Shown piece by piece: positions 23,304 through 35,763 of a stretch of DNA of 64,000 bases. The DNA is taken from positions 165,894,575-165,958,574 of the forward strand of contig NC_134455.1 of the NCBI RefSeq assembly GCF_047948215.1, written 5' to 3'. A model generated the notes under the pieces. It was not told where the DNA came from and did no database searches. It worked only from the letters and a program-made list of their open reading frames with translations. A program made the translations under genes and the position numbers. How positions within the stretch are numbered: the first letter of the stretch is position 1; each line of letters opens with the position of its first letter. Source of the DNA: Lycorma delicatula. Lineage: Eukaryota; Arthropoda; Insecta; Hemiptera; Fulgoridae.

Positions 23304-25821
23304 TTTACTGTTTTACATTAATTCTGCTAGTTTCCTTAGGACTATTATTAAGATAAAACACCCAGATGCAGGAAACATCCATCTCTTGTACTTTTAGTGG
23401 TGATACCTTTTTTGAAATAATGTTCACTATTGGACAACTTGTCCTGGGGATAACAGAGGAATATGTTATTATACAACTAAATATCGCCTGGAATAAAGAT
23501 TGGGTTAGCATGCTGATATAACAGCTCAGAAAGAGAAAGTAACGAGAAACAACTAAGAAACGTAGAGACAACGAGAACGTAGAAACGAGAAACAACTAGA
23601 AAAGTAAGGTTTGAACCTTACTTTTCTAAGTAATCCTGGCAAAAAATGCTTATTATTCTTAAGATTGGCTATACCATTTTCTTGAGCTGTCTATGTTTCT
23701 TCTAAGGTTGAATATAACCATAAAATTCTACGGTTCAAAACTGATAGAATAATAAATAAATGGAAAAACGTATTTAAAACTGCATTTTCGTAATTTCAGG
23801 GGAAAAACATTAAAGGAAGTCTCGACCTGGATCAGAAAAAGAACTGCAATATTCAAGATTACACATATTTTCTTAGATAAATAAATTCCTCAATAATATT
23901 TCTGGATCGCAAGACTTTGTCAGTCGATCGTTAGCAGAGTACACGATCGTGAACGATCAAATTTAAAATTCTAATGAAATAAATGATTTGTCATTCTTGT
24001 CATTATACAGCAATCGAAGGAAAGCTTCGCATCTAGTATTAGTAAATACAAAGTAACAAACATAAATAAGATAGTAATGTCTCGAAAATACATCAAATTT
24101 CTGAAATACTTTCTAGTTTCGCTTTACTGGTCCTATATTAATTTAAGTTTATGACATTATTAGATTACATCCGATGATCTCAGCGTCTAAAAACGACATA
24201 CCTAAGAATACAATAATCTTTATAATAGTGGGATGTTACATCGCCGTCTGGATGCTACTTTATGAATATTTATTATATGCTAGACGTAAGTACAGTAATA
24301 ACTTAAAAAAACAGTGGGTGGCAGTCAAGCGACGGAGACCACCGTCATAAAGCAATTATCTAATTTACAATGTAAAGTCTTCTTACAATGAGGGTAATTT
24401 AAACTTTTATACTAAATAAAAATTATAAGGGCATCATAAAAAATTGTTTTTTTTTTTTTTTTAATTTTTACAATATGTGAACAAAAAAAAGTTCTGAATT
24501 TCAATAAATTAATTATAAAGTAACTCAAACAGAGTTAAGATGTCGACTATTAAATGAGTTTCCAAATAATTATGTTTAGTTCTTGATAAGCACAACCTTA
24601 ATTAATTATTTAAACTTAATAACATAAATGATCAACAATAAGTTTAAAAAATAACTCTAATCACCATGGTAAAAAAGATGAAGAGTTATACAGCAAGATT
24701 ATCTGCAACAATCCAGAATTTTATGGAAGTAAGAATTAAGGCAAAAAAGAATGTAATCCTTAAAAACGGAAGAATTATAATACAAACTGTACTTCCGTTT
24801 CTACTATAATAATCGTTTTTAATGAATAAAATTGAAAGAAAAATCATGTATAAGCTAGAAAACATTAAACAAAGCAAATGGGTGTCGGCTGATTCTAGCT
24901 GAAATCTATTTTATAGTTAGTTTAGACGAGGTAGGCGGAGAAACGGATTATAATTTAATCCGTTTACACACTATTGTAAAACGACGAATCGTGACATTCC
25001 AGTTTTTTTCTGTCGTCAGTGTTTGGAAGATTATACCTCCTGGATGTTTATATTTTATACTCCCGTTTTAAATAACTCATCAACAATCGATTTTTGTAGT
25101 TCGGATTGGCCGAAGTTCGATGTTATTTTCAAACAGTTCATTATTCTTATGGATCTGATAAATTACGAACGCTTAATATCTGCAGAAAGCTTACTATAAT
25201 GTAGACAAAATAAGTATTTTATTATTATATACATCTTTACACGTTCTTTAGAAGTCAATGCACTATTTTCTTTAGTTTAATTTTGTTTATTTTAATCATC
25301 GAAGCTAACATTAAGGTAAAACAATCTAGGACAAAGGTTACACAATTCTCAATACTGAGTAAAGAACGATAATATTGATAGTGAAATTTAACCAGCCTTG
25401 TTTAACTACTACAATGCATTGTATTAAATTTTTTTCAGTTTTATTGAAGGTATATAAAATTGAAACTATTGGGTAACGTGTATCCGATGTATTCCAAACA
25501 ATTAACAACTTTCATTCGGTAAAGATCAGCTATTATTTTACTGTTGTAGTTCTGATCGAAAATCTAATGCGCGTAGTATAACACGATTAAATAATTACAT
25601 TTCGCCAATTTTCCCGCTTTCCTACAGCTTATGTGACATCTTCATTTCTCCCCGCCACTTTTAAATGATTCCACTATGCTATGTAACTCTTATCACAAAA
25701 GAAAGAGCTTGTCTTGAATAGTCATCGTGTTCTACGAACCGCTAAAAAACATAGTTTTAAATCTATTAAAATTATTTATATTTACAATTAACATTTAATG
25801 AAATGTACCCTACCCGCATAA
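23304..25821. other. Unclassified DNA downstream of the hAT remnant
   Basis: At 23526-23600 there is a degenerate run of GAGAAACAACTA-like units, ending in the palindrome at 23597. Poly-T occurs at about 24445-24462. No gene recognised. Confidence 0.5.
23597..23628. repeat. Perfect palindrome, 15-bp arms
   Basis: TAGAAAAGTAAGGTT (23597-23611) and its exact complement (23614-23628) are separated by 2 nt. It follows immediately on a run of GAGAAACAAC-like units. Confidence 0.85.
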
Positions 25822-25860
25822 GTTTTCTTCTTATGAATAACTTATTCATAAGAAGAAAAC
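25822..25860. repeat. Perfect palindrome, 19-bp arms
   Basis: GTTTTCTTCTTATGAATAA (25822-25840) and its exact complement (25842-25860) are separated by a single base. There are no mismatches. No element border is recognised on either side. Confidence 0.9.
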
Positions 25861-26765
25861 GTATAGGAATTATGGAAAATTACATATAAAGAGTACTCTG
25901 GGCCCGGAAGTTCAATTTCAACTTTTTCGAAGTTATATAAAGTTAGCATTAGACTATATTCAAGTATATTTATTTTTCCTTTAAGTCATTTGTTATCGGT
26001 TTCATATGACAAAAAATCAAACAAGGCCTAACAAGTACACACATCTGTGTAATTTTAATTAACAAGATGCAGAGTTAAAATAATTTTTTATTTAATCTGC
26101 TATCAATTTCGGCTGTTTATTGAAAAGCACAATAATGCTACCAAGCGAAACATAAGTACATACAAGAACGAGGTCTGCATCGTAATTTAAATTTAACCTG
26201 TGGCAAATGTATTAAAGGGACGAGAAAGGAATAAAGAAGGAAAACTATTTCGAATTATTTTTCATAATTCCTACATATTTTTGTTAAAATAAGTTGAAAT
26301 GTTCAGATAACATTAAAAAAAAAAACACACTTTAACACAAAGTCAGATTATTTATGGGCACTCACAACAGTCATCGAAAAATTCTGTTCGAAATAATTAA
26401 AATGAATATGTTTAACCAAGCAAAAACATCTAAATAAAATACCCGTAAAGCAGTGTTCATTTTGCGATTAAAAATTAAAAACATTTTAAGAAATTAAAAT
26501 TCAATCGATTTTCACGATCAAGGGGCCTTTTCTATCCGATAATTTTAACAATATCAACACTACTGTTCGTAAATAATATTGTAATTTCGGAATCTTGGCA
26601 CTATTGCCGATTTACTATCTGGTAGCCCGATTACATTAAACACGTATTAGAAATTATTTGAAATGTGCTGATAAAATTTATTAGCAAAGATAATGATTTT
26701 TTTTTTTTTTTGATAGATTAATTCATCACAAAGGTTTTGAAGCTTTTTAATATGGAAATTGAATA
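25861..26765. other. Unclassified AT-rich DNA
   Basis: Nothing recognisable; poly-T near 26699-26711. Confidence 0.5.
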
Positions 26766-26850
26766 CTGTAGCGTATGAAAAATGGCATGGCCCACAGGAT
26801 TTTTAACCAACGACTCTCCGACGAAAGGCCGAGACGCTACCCCTTCTCAC
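26766..26850 (-). mobile_element. tRNA-derived SINE (type G), head and middle fragment
   Basis: On the minus strand the head reads GGTAGCGTCTCGGCCTTTC, followed by a decayed box-B zone and GGCCATGCCATTTTTCATAC, the same order as in the fuller copy at 38864-39006. The box B string GGTTCGAATC is mutated here. The tail is missing. Confidence 0.7.
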
Positions 26851-26949
26851 TTAAATCGACAAAATTGATTTTTTTTTATTTATTATTTTTCTAATTTGTA
26901 AGTTGCAATCTGTTTAACTACTGAACAATAAACAACCTCCCTAACCATG

Positions 26950-27135
26950 GGCCAACGCGATGAGAATATTATGACATGTAACTAAAGTGTAGTCTCATAC
27001 AGACTCAGGCCGACCATTCCTGAGACGTATGGTTAATTGAATCCCAATCACCAATGAACACCGGTATCCACTGTCTAGTTTTCAAATCCATATAAAATCA
27101 ACTACGTTTACTAGGATTTAAACCTCAAATACTTT
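26950..27135 (-). mobile_element. tRNA-derived SINE (type S), middle fragment
   Basis: Minus-strand body: GGATTTGAAAACTAGACAGT, GGATACCGGTGTTCATTGG, ATTCAATTAACCATACGTC, CTGAGTCTGTATGAGACTAC. The tRNA-like head is cut off near 27135 and the tail decays near 26950. It lies about 100 bp from the type G fragment and in the same orientation. Confidence 0.8.
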
Positions 27136-28957
27136 CTAGAGAAGACTATTTTAAAATAGAATATTTTAAAACTCACGCACATAAATACGCATCTAATCCA
27201 TTTAATTGCTGCGATATATTTAAAGAACCAGTCATACAGTACACAGAAAAATAAGTATTTAGTTCGAGAGGAATGTTATTTACAAAATAGGCGGTGCAGT
27301 GGTGATCAGATTAAATTTTATACGTCAGAAAACAAGAGCAATTCAATGAGATCCGCACGCAGGTGTTGGAAAGAACTTCAGCTCAGCGTTGAAGACGACG
27401 ATAAATCACTTTTCATTTTCCATCAGTATCATAGTTCGTGTACTATTAATGAGTATGCTTGTACCGATTTTAATTTACAATTGTAAATATTTAATATACG
27501 ATTATAAATAGACCCGCACGCAAATAAACGAAAGTCGAATCAGAGGTACCCAGATATGCTAAAACCTTATATAAATAATTTAAAGAAATAATAAATAAGA
27601 AAGGTAAGTACTCTGATAAAAAAAGAACCTTAGCCGAGCATTTTTGCTATAATCTTATGTGAATGTGTATGACTTTACACGTAACCTTAACATATAATCT
27701 TACACGCGTAAAGGTTATTTTCATGTATAGAAATAAAATGCCACTGAGATAAAAATAGCTGAGAAATAAGGAAAATTTTACAAACTTGATGTACTGCAAT
27801 AAGACGCGTTAGTAGGGTTACTACCCCGCCATAGTCTTTCGGAGTGATCTTCAATAAATAAAGGAAAATTTCGTTCTTACATTTGTGGAGTACAATATTT
27901 GCAAGGAACTCTTAAATGATATGATATTCCTATCAAGTCGCATGGTTGGGGCTAAAAAGGTTTTATTTATAAATGAAACTTACAAATAGAGTTTCATTTA
28001 TAGATAAAATGCAGAAAAAAATAAAATTCATTATTTGAAGTGAATGCATGTAGGTAAACGCACACGTACATAGCTGTACGTCGATGTACAGAGTATTCAA
28101 TAAAATACATTGTAATAGAATTACGTAATATAAGTACGCAAGGAATGTTTCTGCAACACCATTAAATACGAAAAACTTCAAATAAAATTTACTGTTACAG
28201 TGATAGACTGACTACATCCAGCAATAATACGTAGAAAACACGTTTATAAAAGTGACATAATACAACAAACATGTAATATCATTAAAAGAAACTAGACAAA
28301 ACGCAAGTCTTGTGTATGAACGTAGATTATGTAACTATAATATAAAGATATAAAAATGTTTAGATATGAATTTAATAAATGTATACGAAAGTATAACCTG
28401 TCCCTTATCAGGCAGTTATCCTTCAAATTACATCTACAATCCTTTTTAACTTCTATTTTTTTTCTTAGATAAAACAAAAATCAAAATCGAGCATACAAAA
28501 GAAATACACGGTAAATTTGTTAGACTGCCATTTTTTTTACTTTGGAATTTTCGCTGTAATTTTTTTTCTTTCTCGAAGTATACTTGTAATACTGAGCAAT
28601 AACATAATTTATTAAAAATGTATGTATTTTAATGATTTAATGAAATTATTTTGGAGAAACGAGAGTATAATTAAAAATTCATATATTTTTTAATATAACG
28701 TTTACACCAATCGTAATTACAATACTTATTCTACTAAACGATAACAATTATTATACTACAGGATGAAACTGATTAATATGTTGAAGAATCAAACTGAACA
28801 AATCTTTCTCATCCTTATGTTGGTGACGCCATAGAAATTCACAGAAATAATCCAACAGATTCTATTAGCCATCATTAAAAATTCTATCACTGTTGTATAT
28901 AATTAGTATATTTAACGTTAATTAGACAAGGTTAACGAGCGTAGGTTATATTGTTAT
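27136..28957. other. Unclassified AT-rich DNA
   Basis: Contains a hairpin at 27969-28001 (12-bp arms ATAAATGAAACT, 9-nt loop). No gene recognised. Confidence 0.5.
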
Positions 28958-28969
28958 AGGTACGATTCG

Positions 28970-29250
28970 TAAACGCACCGAGTTGGGTTAGTGATGAACG
29001 AGTCTTTGCAAATCAGCTGATTTCAAAGTCGAGAGTTCCAACGTTCAAATCCTAGTAAAGGCAGTTACTTTTATACGGATTAGAATAATAAATCGTGGAT
29101 ACCGGTGTTCTTTAGTGGTTGCGTTTCAATTTATCACACATCTCAGAAATGGTCGACCTGAGACTGTACAAGACTACACTTGTTATATCATCCTCATTCA
29201 TCTTCTGAAGCAATAACTGACGGTGATTCCCGGAAGATAAACAGGAAAAA
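28970..29250 (+). mobile_element. tRNA-derived SINE (type S) with 12-bp target duplication
   Basis: A near-full-length copy. It begins with a tRNA-like head (GCACCGAGTTGGGTTAGTGA, box B-like GTTCAAATCC), continues through CGGATTAGAATAATAAATCG and GGATACCGGTGTTCTTTAG, and ends in CCCGGAAGATAAACAGGAAA plus a short A run. The 12-bp sequence AGGTACGATTCG flanks it on both sides (28958-28969 and 29251-29262), which marks an intact insertion event through target-primed reverse transcription. A SINE encodes no protein and depends on a partner LINE that I could not identify here. Confidence 0.9.
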
Positions 29251-29262
29251 AGGTACGATTCG

Positions 29263-32200
29263 ATGTTGTCAACAAAAATAGAAAATATTTTGGGGAGGAA
29301 ATTCCGAAACAGTACCCAAGTAATACCTAGAACATAAACACATTATAGTGTTGAAGACAAAATACATAACGCCTAAACAACTGGAGATTCAAAATAAATT
29401 TACAACTAACGGGTAAACGCTTAATCTCATCTGAATAAAAATTTAGTTTTGTCATTAAGATTTTTCTTTAAATTAATTTTATACTTATATAACTCATTGA
29501 TGATGTCTATTTTTGGGTTCTGCCCTCGATATAAATAACATTCACCAATATTAGTTTCTCACGTTCAAATGGAAATAATGTATTATTTTGAAAATCTTTC
29601 ATCGTACAAATAGTTTGAAAGATATATTTTTTCTTCTAATTTACAAAAACTTTGTGTTTGTAACTATTACATTTATTTCCTGGACCAAAGACTCGCCGCA
29701 ATTAAATAATTTCTTCAAAATTTTACAATTAAAGCTTTACTATGCTAAGAAATAACCAAAAGTATTCACTACACCTTTTAGTTTTCTTCACAGAATATTC
29801 ATTACACTTCATTCTGGGTATCAAGTAATAATTGTCTTCATAGATAATAGGTAGTATAAAAGTTTTTTTTTTTTCAAATAAATGTAATTATTATTATCAT
29901 TAATAAACCCTAAGGCGAGGTAGAAAAAGATATGAATTTACGTCAGAATCCTACAAAATGAACCTAGTCAATTAGTTACATGTTACCTAATAAAAAAATC
30001 GGGCCTTTTCAGCTATTTCTCAATATCAGTTAATTTCATACAATATCTACGTATAATAAATGTTAATGTTAATTATTAATTGTAGTTTTATTTATTACGT
30101 CTAAGTCTACCTACAGTTTTTAACTGTATTTCTTTGCGAAAAAGTGTAAAGAATTTGGTGAAATACTATAAAAGTTAAGTACATACTCAATTCCACGAGT
30201 TAGGTGAACGAGTGTGTGAGCCATGCGTCGTAGTTCGTGTTTTGTGCGTAATCCTTCCTCTCTACTCCTTTTTAGTGGTGTAGGGAGTCAATGTCATGAT
30301 ACCACATTTATAATTGATATATAATAGAAAAACCCTGTCATACTACGGTTAAGTTTTTAAATTAACAATAGCTCACGGGTTCTATTATCGGCAAGAATTT
30401 GGAATTTTTTACATTAATTTCATTCCACTCGTTTAAAATACGAACATAGCGCGTCCGAGATTGCAATACTAAAATAAACTAAATCAGATTATAGAGGGAA
30501 TGTAAAGGTTAAACGTAAGTTAGAAAAAGACTAGAATTCAAAAGGCATATTACTGGAGATATAGGATTTAACAAATATGTTATACAACAAATAATAGAAC
30601 GGAGCGGAGAAGTGCATTGAACCAGGAAGATAATGTTGATGAACTATATACTTATATGATCATAGGCAAGGTAAACAGGGACAATCAATTTTTAATCAAT
30701 TTTTTTACAATGTTACCTTGACAAAGATAAGAAAAGTAACGATTAACAAACAAGAGGATTCCTTTTGACGATAATGAAACTGAACATGTCGGGCGAATAT
30801 ACGTAATAAATACGAATTGAAAAAAATAAAGACTTATAAAAAATAAAAGAATATTCGTTACAGGATGGATTCTATCGGATGCAAAATATGATTCTCATGA
30901 ATCATACATCTGCTGACCGCGACAAATTAACCGCAGATATTCCATAAAAACTAAATTTTGTTTGAATTCAACACAGGTATGCAAAAAGATAATTATAACA
31001 GATTTTAAGTGTAAAAATATTACGAAGGAGAATTTTTAAATGAAAACCTTTGTTAAAATATTCGTTTAATAATTTTTGAAGTAAAATTAAAATCTGATGG
31101 ATGACGGCATTAAAAACGGGATAAGCCATAAGGTGCGCAGACCTCATTACACTATAAAAATTCTAAGTATTACGGGTTGTATTTTTTGGAACGTTACGTT
31201 TCATGATTATTTTATGTAAATAAATAACATTAAGAAAAGATTGTACACCTTTCACGTTTTATTACAAGTCATAACATTTATAAAATAGCTTATCTGTCTT
31301 AAAAAAATCCAGTTAAGATTTTTTTCGTTTTATAAATGAATACCATAAGAAACAAGATTATATGTGAAATGCACATACCGGCACGAATATAATATTTACA
31401 AACAAGATTATACAAACTATTGGCTTAGGGATTTATAACGACTTATCATGGCTATTAATAAGAACTGTAATAATAAAAATAAAAAAAAAAGATTCAAATA
31501 AATCGCGTACACAATAAAATTGATGAAAATACTAATTCATGACCTGTAATAAAACCGTTAGATTGCAGAAACCAAAACCACTAGAGTAAAACTATAATTA
31601 AAATCTAAGTTAACCGGAGTAGGCCCATCTATGTGTATTATAGACAGATCAGACAACAAAAACAACAATTTTTATTTTATTACTGAGAAAAATCTCTCTA
31701 TTATAAGACTTTAGAACCTCAAAAGTAAATAATACTTTCATTAACTTGAAATATTATACGACAAATGAGAAGTTTCAAAATTGAAGACAAACTCGCACGC
31801 ATGAAAAAATTTATACATCAAAGTATGTTGCAATACGAATAATTATATTAAGCACAAACATTTGCTACTGAGATCCAGACACAAGCAGAATTAAATTAAT
31901 ATAAAAAAATTGCATTTTTTAACCGACTGATTTAAAGAAATATATATTTTTGTTTTCAAAATGTTCCACAACTAATAAAGCGTACTTCTTTACAAATTGC
32001 GACGTAAAATTTATGATTTTAACAGAAATCACATTTCAAAGCAAAAAGAAACCAGAAAACAAACCGGTTTATATATAATTAATATTATTATTTAAATAAC
32101 GGGTAAATTTTATTAGACGAAATACAATACAGTAATAATAAAATTCATAGAAGAATGTACAGTAATTGACTTCCCAAGAAATGTAATACGATATAAAAAA

Positions 32201-32507
32201 TAATAATCTCCTTTCCTTAAATATAATAAGTGAATTTAACGATTTCTCATTACATGGAAAAGTGGAACTAATAATATTCACCGATTTCATTTCGTTATCT
32301 TGAAATATAAATACTAAATTTTATATTATTACGAACAATATGTATACTAACAGAGTAATTTGTTTTCAAATTATACGTATTACTGTTACACACTGGTATT
32401 ACAACTTCAAATAAATGAAGGTACAGTTATACACTAATTGATCGATTAACCAAAACAACGATGAGGCCAATCCATTCAACCTGAACAATCATGAACGACA
32501 ATCAGAA

Positions 32508-32511
<4 letters not shown>
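29263..32511. other. Unclassified AT-rich DNA
   Basis: No gene recognised. A slightly richer stretch at 30190-30300 has no coding or repeat identity that I can name. Confidence 0.5.

Positions 32512-32578
<67 letters not shown>
32512..32578. repeat. (AG)33 microsatellite
   Basis: An uninterrupted run of about 33 AG dinucleotides, the longest pure simple repeat here. Such length predicts high variability between individuals. Confidence 0.95.
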
Positions 32579-32581
<3 letters not shown>

Positions 32582-35500
32582 AAACATAGTAAGGAAATGC
32601 ATCATCATAGCTTAGTTGAAAAGAGAAGAAAGTAATGGTCGGTAAGAGGCGAATACTTTATGAATGCAGGACCAAGGTCAGGTGGTAAATTACGTGCAAT
32701 ACTTGGTCCGAATTCCCACGCCGCATTCCTCTTAACGTATACTATGGTATACAAATGAGGAGTGTAAATAAGTTGCGTAACATTTATTTATACAGCCCGT
32801 TAACTTAGTAAACCTACCGCAATGTTCAACGTTTCTGCCGTTTTATTAATCTTTTAAACGTTTGTGTTCACTGAATTACAACATTTACCATGTATCTACG
32901 TGAAACAAGATAATAAACAACAAATGGATTACGAAACAAAAAATCGACCTCACAGGCAGAACTATTTTCGTCAGTAAATAAAAATTGAACTCTTTCGAAC
33001 TTTCAAACAAATTGTTGCGAGTTTGGTCTACATTATTGTCTTTCGGTAGACATCTGGTTGAACGGTTTAAGTTCGATTTATTCAAACAAGGGCCGGACAT
33101 CAACGGATCTGACCCTGTGCTCGAATATGTAATATTACGTAGGCGACGATCATGATCTGCTTCAATTAGATAACGTTAAATTTGTAACGAATAAGGGCGA
33201 TAAAGTTATTAAAATAGTACTAACATACTGACGCATATTAGATTCCAAAGCGAATGGACAAACAAATTTTATTAAATGTCGTCTCCATTTCGATTACATC
33301 TTTGTAAATTACAAATACTTTTACATTAATTTTTCCCCCCAAAGCATTTAGGGGAAACACAGCTAAATCGTTCCTTCAGAAAAGTATAATATAAAAATAT
33401 GACATCCGAGACAATATTGTTATTTTTCTTCTGAAACAGTAAGATCTCGGTACCCGTACAAAATCTGCCTACGGCAGACAAGCGACAGCACATAATAGGC
33501 ATAGCGTAATTGTAAAACGACTTGGATTGTTCAGTAGAATATTTCTGAAGGCCAGACGATTAATGATATGGAGAATGAAGATGATTTAAAAGCCTCAAAA
33601 CTGTTTATGCACCACATATGTATTAAGTCGGTTATTTCCAGGGATTGTAAGCGAAATGGGTACCCGTTGCTGAAAAGGGTCTTTTAAGTTCTGATATTGT
33701 TTATTTCGTGCCGTAAATCCTCCACGAAATCATAATTTTTCATTATCTACTTTTTTCCTTGATCGTTTCCCAGCTTAGGTTCTTTGAATCCGGCTCAGTG
33801 GCTCAGTTACTCTGTGGCTCAGCCACCACAGAGTAAATAGTTTGAGAGTTGTGCAGCGTTGCGGATCTATTCCGCTAAAGGATTATATCACGCTGTAAAC
33901 ATGCCCTAAACAATCCGCCGCCCGATCCGACGCCATTCAAAAAACCTGGAAATCATCACGAATGTCCATCCATTGTTATGTTCTCGTTAAGTTGTCGAAA
34001 TTGTGTTATCTTTTTTTGTAAAGAAAATTATTGAAATCATTATCCATTTTACGCTTCGCAATTTGTAAATTATTTCCTGTCTGGTGGACGCATAATAAGC
34101 CAGTTGATTTAATCATCTATCGGGTTTGAGTCAGACCCTTAATCATATTTAAAATACAATACCACACAAATAACCTATATTTTCTTATTTCCTTACACCT
34201 CATATTTTCTGTTTTTAATATTTGTTAACTCTTCTAGTGATTACAGGTTCATGAACAATTGTAATTATTTTATTTTATTCCTTTTATGATAAGAATAAGA
34301 TGAATTTTGTAGTATGTGAACAAAAGTCGAGCTTAATCACGATCTGAATTTAGAACCTTCGTGCTTAAAGGCAGAGGCGCTATCACTGTTTTCACCACAC
34401 GGTATGTGCAGTAGTATTTTACTTATTATCTGTAGATATAACATTCCTCCACTTCATTTTCCTTATTTTCATCTAATTTTAATTTGTTGAATTTAAACTG
34501 TCTAAATGTAATACGTAAAAAGCAGTCAAGTGAAATACTGTTATATATAATATATTATATTATATAACATATAATATATTATATTATATATTTGTATATA
34601 ATATTATTTTCAGTATTGGATAGTTCGAAAAATTTAATTTAATAATGTTGGTGTAAATGGATGGAATTCGAACTAACAAATCAAACCACAAATAAAAGTA
34701 AACTAACATCTGTAAGTATATTAGAAATTGATGTAGCAGGATGTTCACTTTGTAATAAATAATTAATAAATCAGAATTTGAGTAAAAAAGAACGTCACTG
34801 TAACAAAAACGTGAAAAAGGAAAATCATTAATCTGGTTTCTCAAATCTTGAAAGGGAAGAACTGGTCAAATTAATTGAAAATAGGCCCACCTACGAACAG
34901 AACTCTAATTGAAGTAAAAATACTACGACATATATATCGCGATATTTGTATACTTTTATTAAAGATAATTGAAAATAGAACAATAAAAAAAATACTAGCG
35001 TACTGTTATGAAATTTAAAACTTAGTAAACACATTAAAAGTGAACGTAACAAGTGAAGGAAAATAGTCCACTCTAAAAATAAATAGAAAAAATAATTGTA
35101 GACAAAAAACAAAGATGTGTACTAAGGTCTAAATATAACCGGAGGAGAAACAACTGCACTACATATGAAACAATTCTCCTCGCCTTTTGTTATGTAAAAA
35201 AACCAATAACTCATTATCATCATAGATACGAAAGTATACTTAGTTATAAATGCTGGACATCTACCGAGCGCTGTGTCCGTAATTTCAATTGGAAATGCTA
35301 AGTGTTTCCAGCTGTGCTCGTATAAGAAATTTGTATATACATACAGTTTGTAGTACGCAGAACAATTAAAATTGTATATATCGGTACTAACTATTACAGA
35401 CAATTAAATCTGAAACACAAAGAGTATATTAGACATCAATCGTAAAAACTTTATTACTAAGACAAAGAAAAGGCCATTAATGGTATAAATATTTATATAA

Positions 35501-35745
35501 AAATAATTAGCAAGGATATTACTGTTAGATGCACCCTTCATGCTTCATTTTTATAAAAATAAAATAAAACTCTAGAAAAAGGTTACGAAATATTTTAACA
35601 GTCTATATATGTCCGTTGGGTATTTATTTCAGTTAAATAAGGTATATTTATATAAATTATATTATTTTTATTTTTCTATAAATTTGATTTTTTTTCACGT
35701 GAGCAATAAAGTGATTTGTGACGCTAAACTTTAATATACCAGGTA
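32579..35745. other. Unclassified DNA
   Basis: Less AT-rich patches lie at 33420-33720 and 33840-33960, without a recognisable family. A string at 34350-34390 on the minus strand (GTGATAGCGCCTCTGCCTTT) faintly resembles the type G SINE head. AT-only inverted words fill 34545-34602. Confidence 0.4.
33807..33836. repeat. Hairpin, 11-bp arms
   Basis: TTACTCTGTGG (33807-33817), 8-nt loop, then CCACAGAGTAA (33826-33836), no mismatch. It is preceded by two GGCTCAG units. Confidence 0.8.
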
Positions 35746-35763
35746 GTTTTTACCGGTAAAAAC
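35746..35763. repeat. Perfect 18-bp palindrome without spacer
   Basis: GTTTTTACCGGTAAAAAC is self-complementary along its whole length. No neighbouring gene. Confidence 0.85.

Noticed and set aside
34350..34395. tRNA-like word on the minus strand (GTGATAGCGCCTCTGCCTTT)
   Set aside because: It resembles the type G SINE head only partly, and box B cannot be found; too weak to list as an element.
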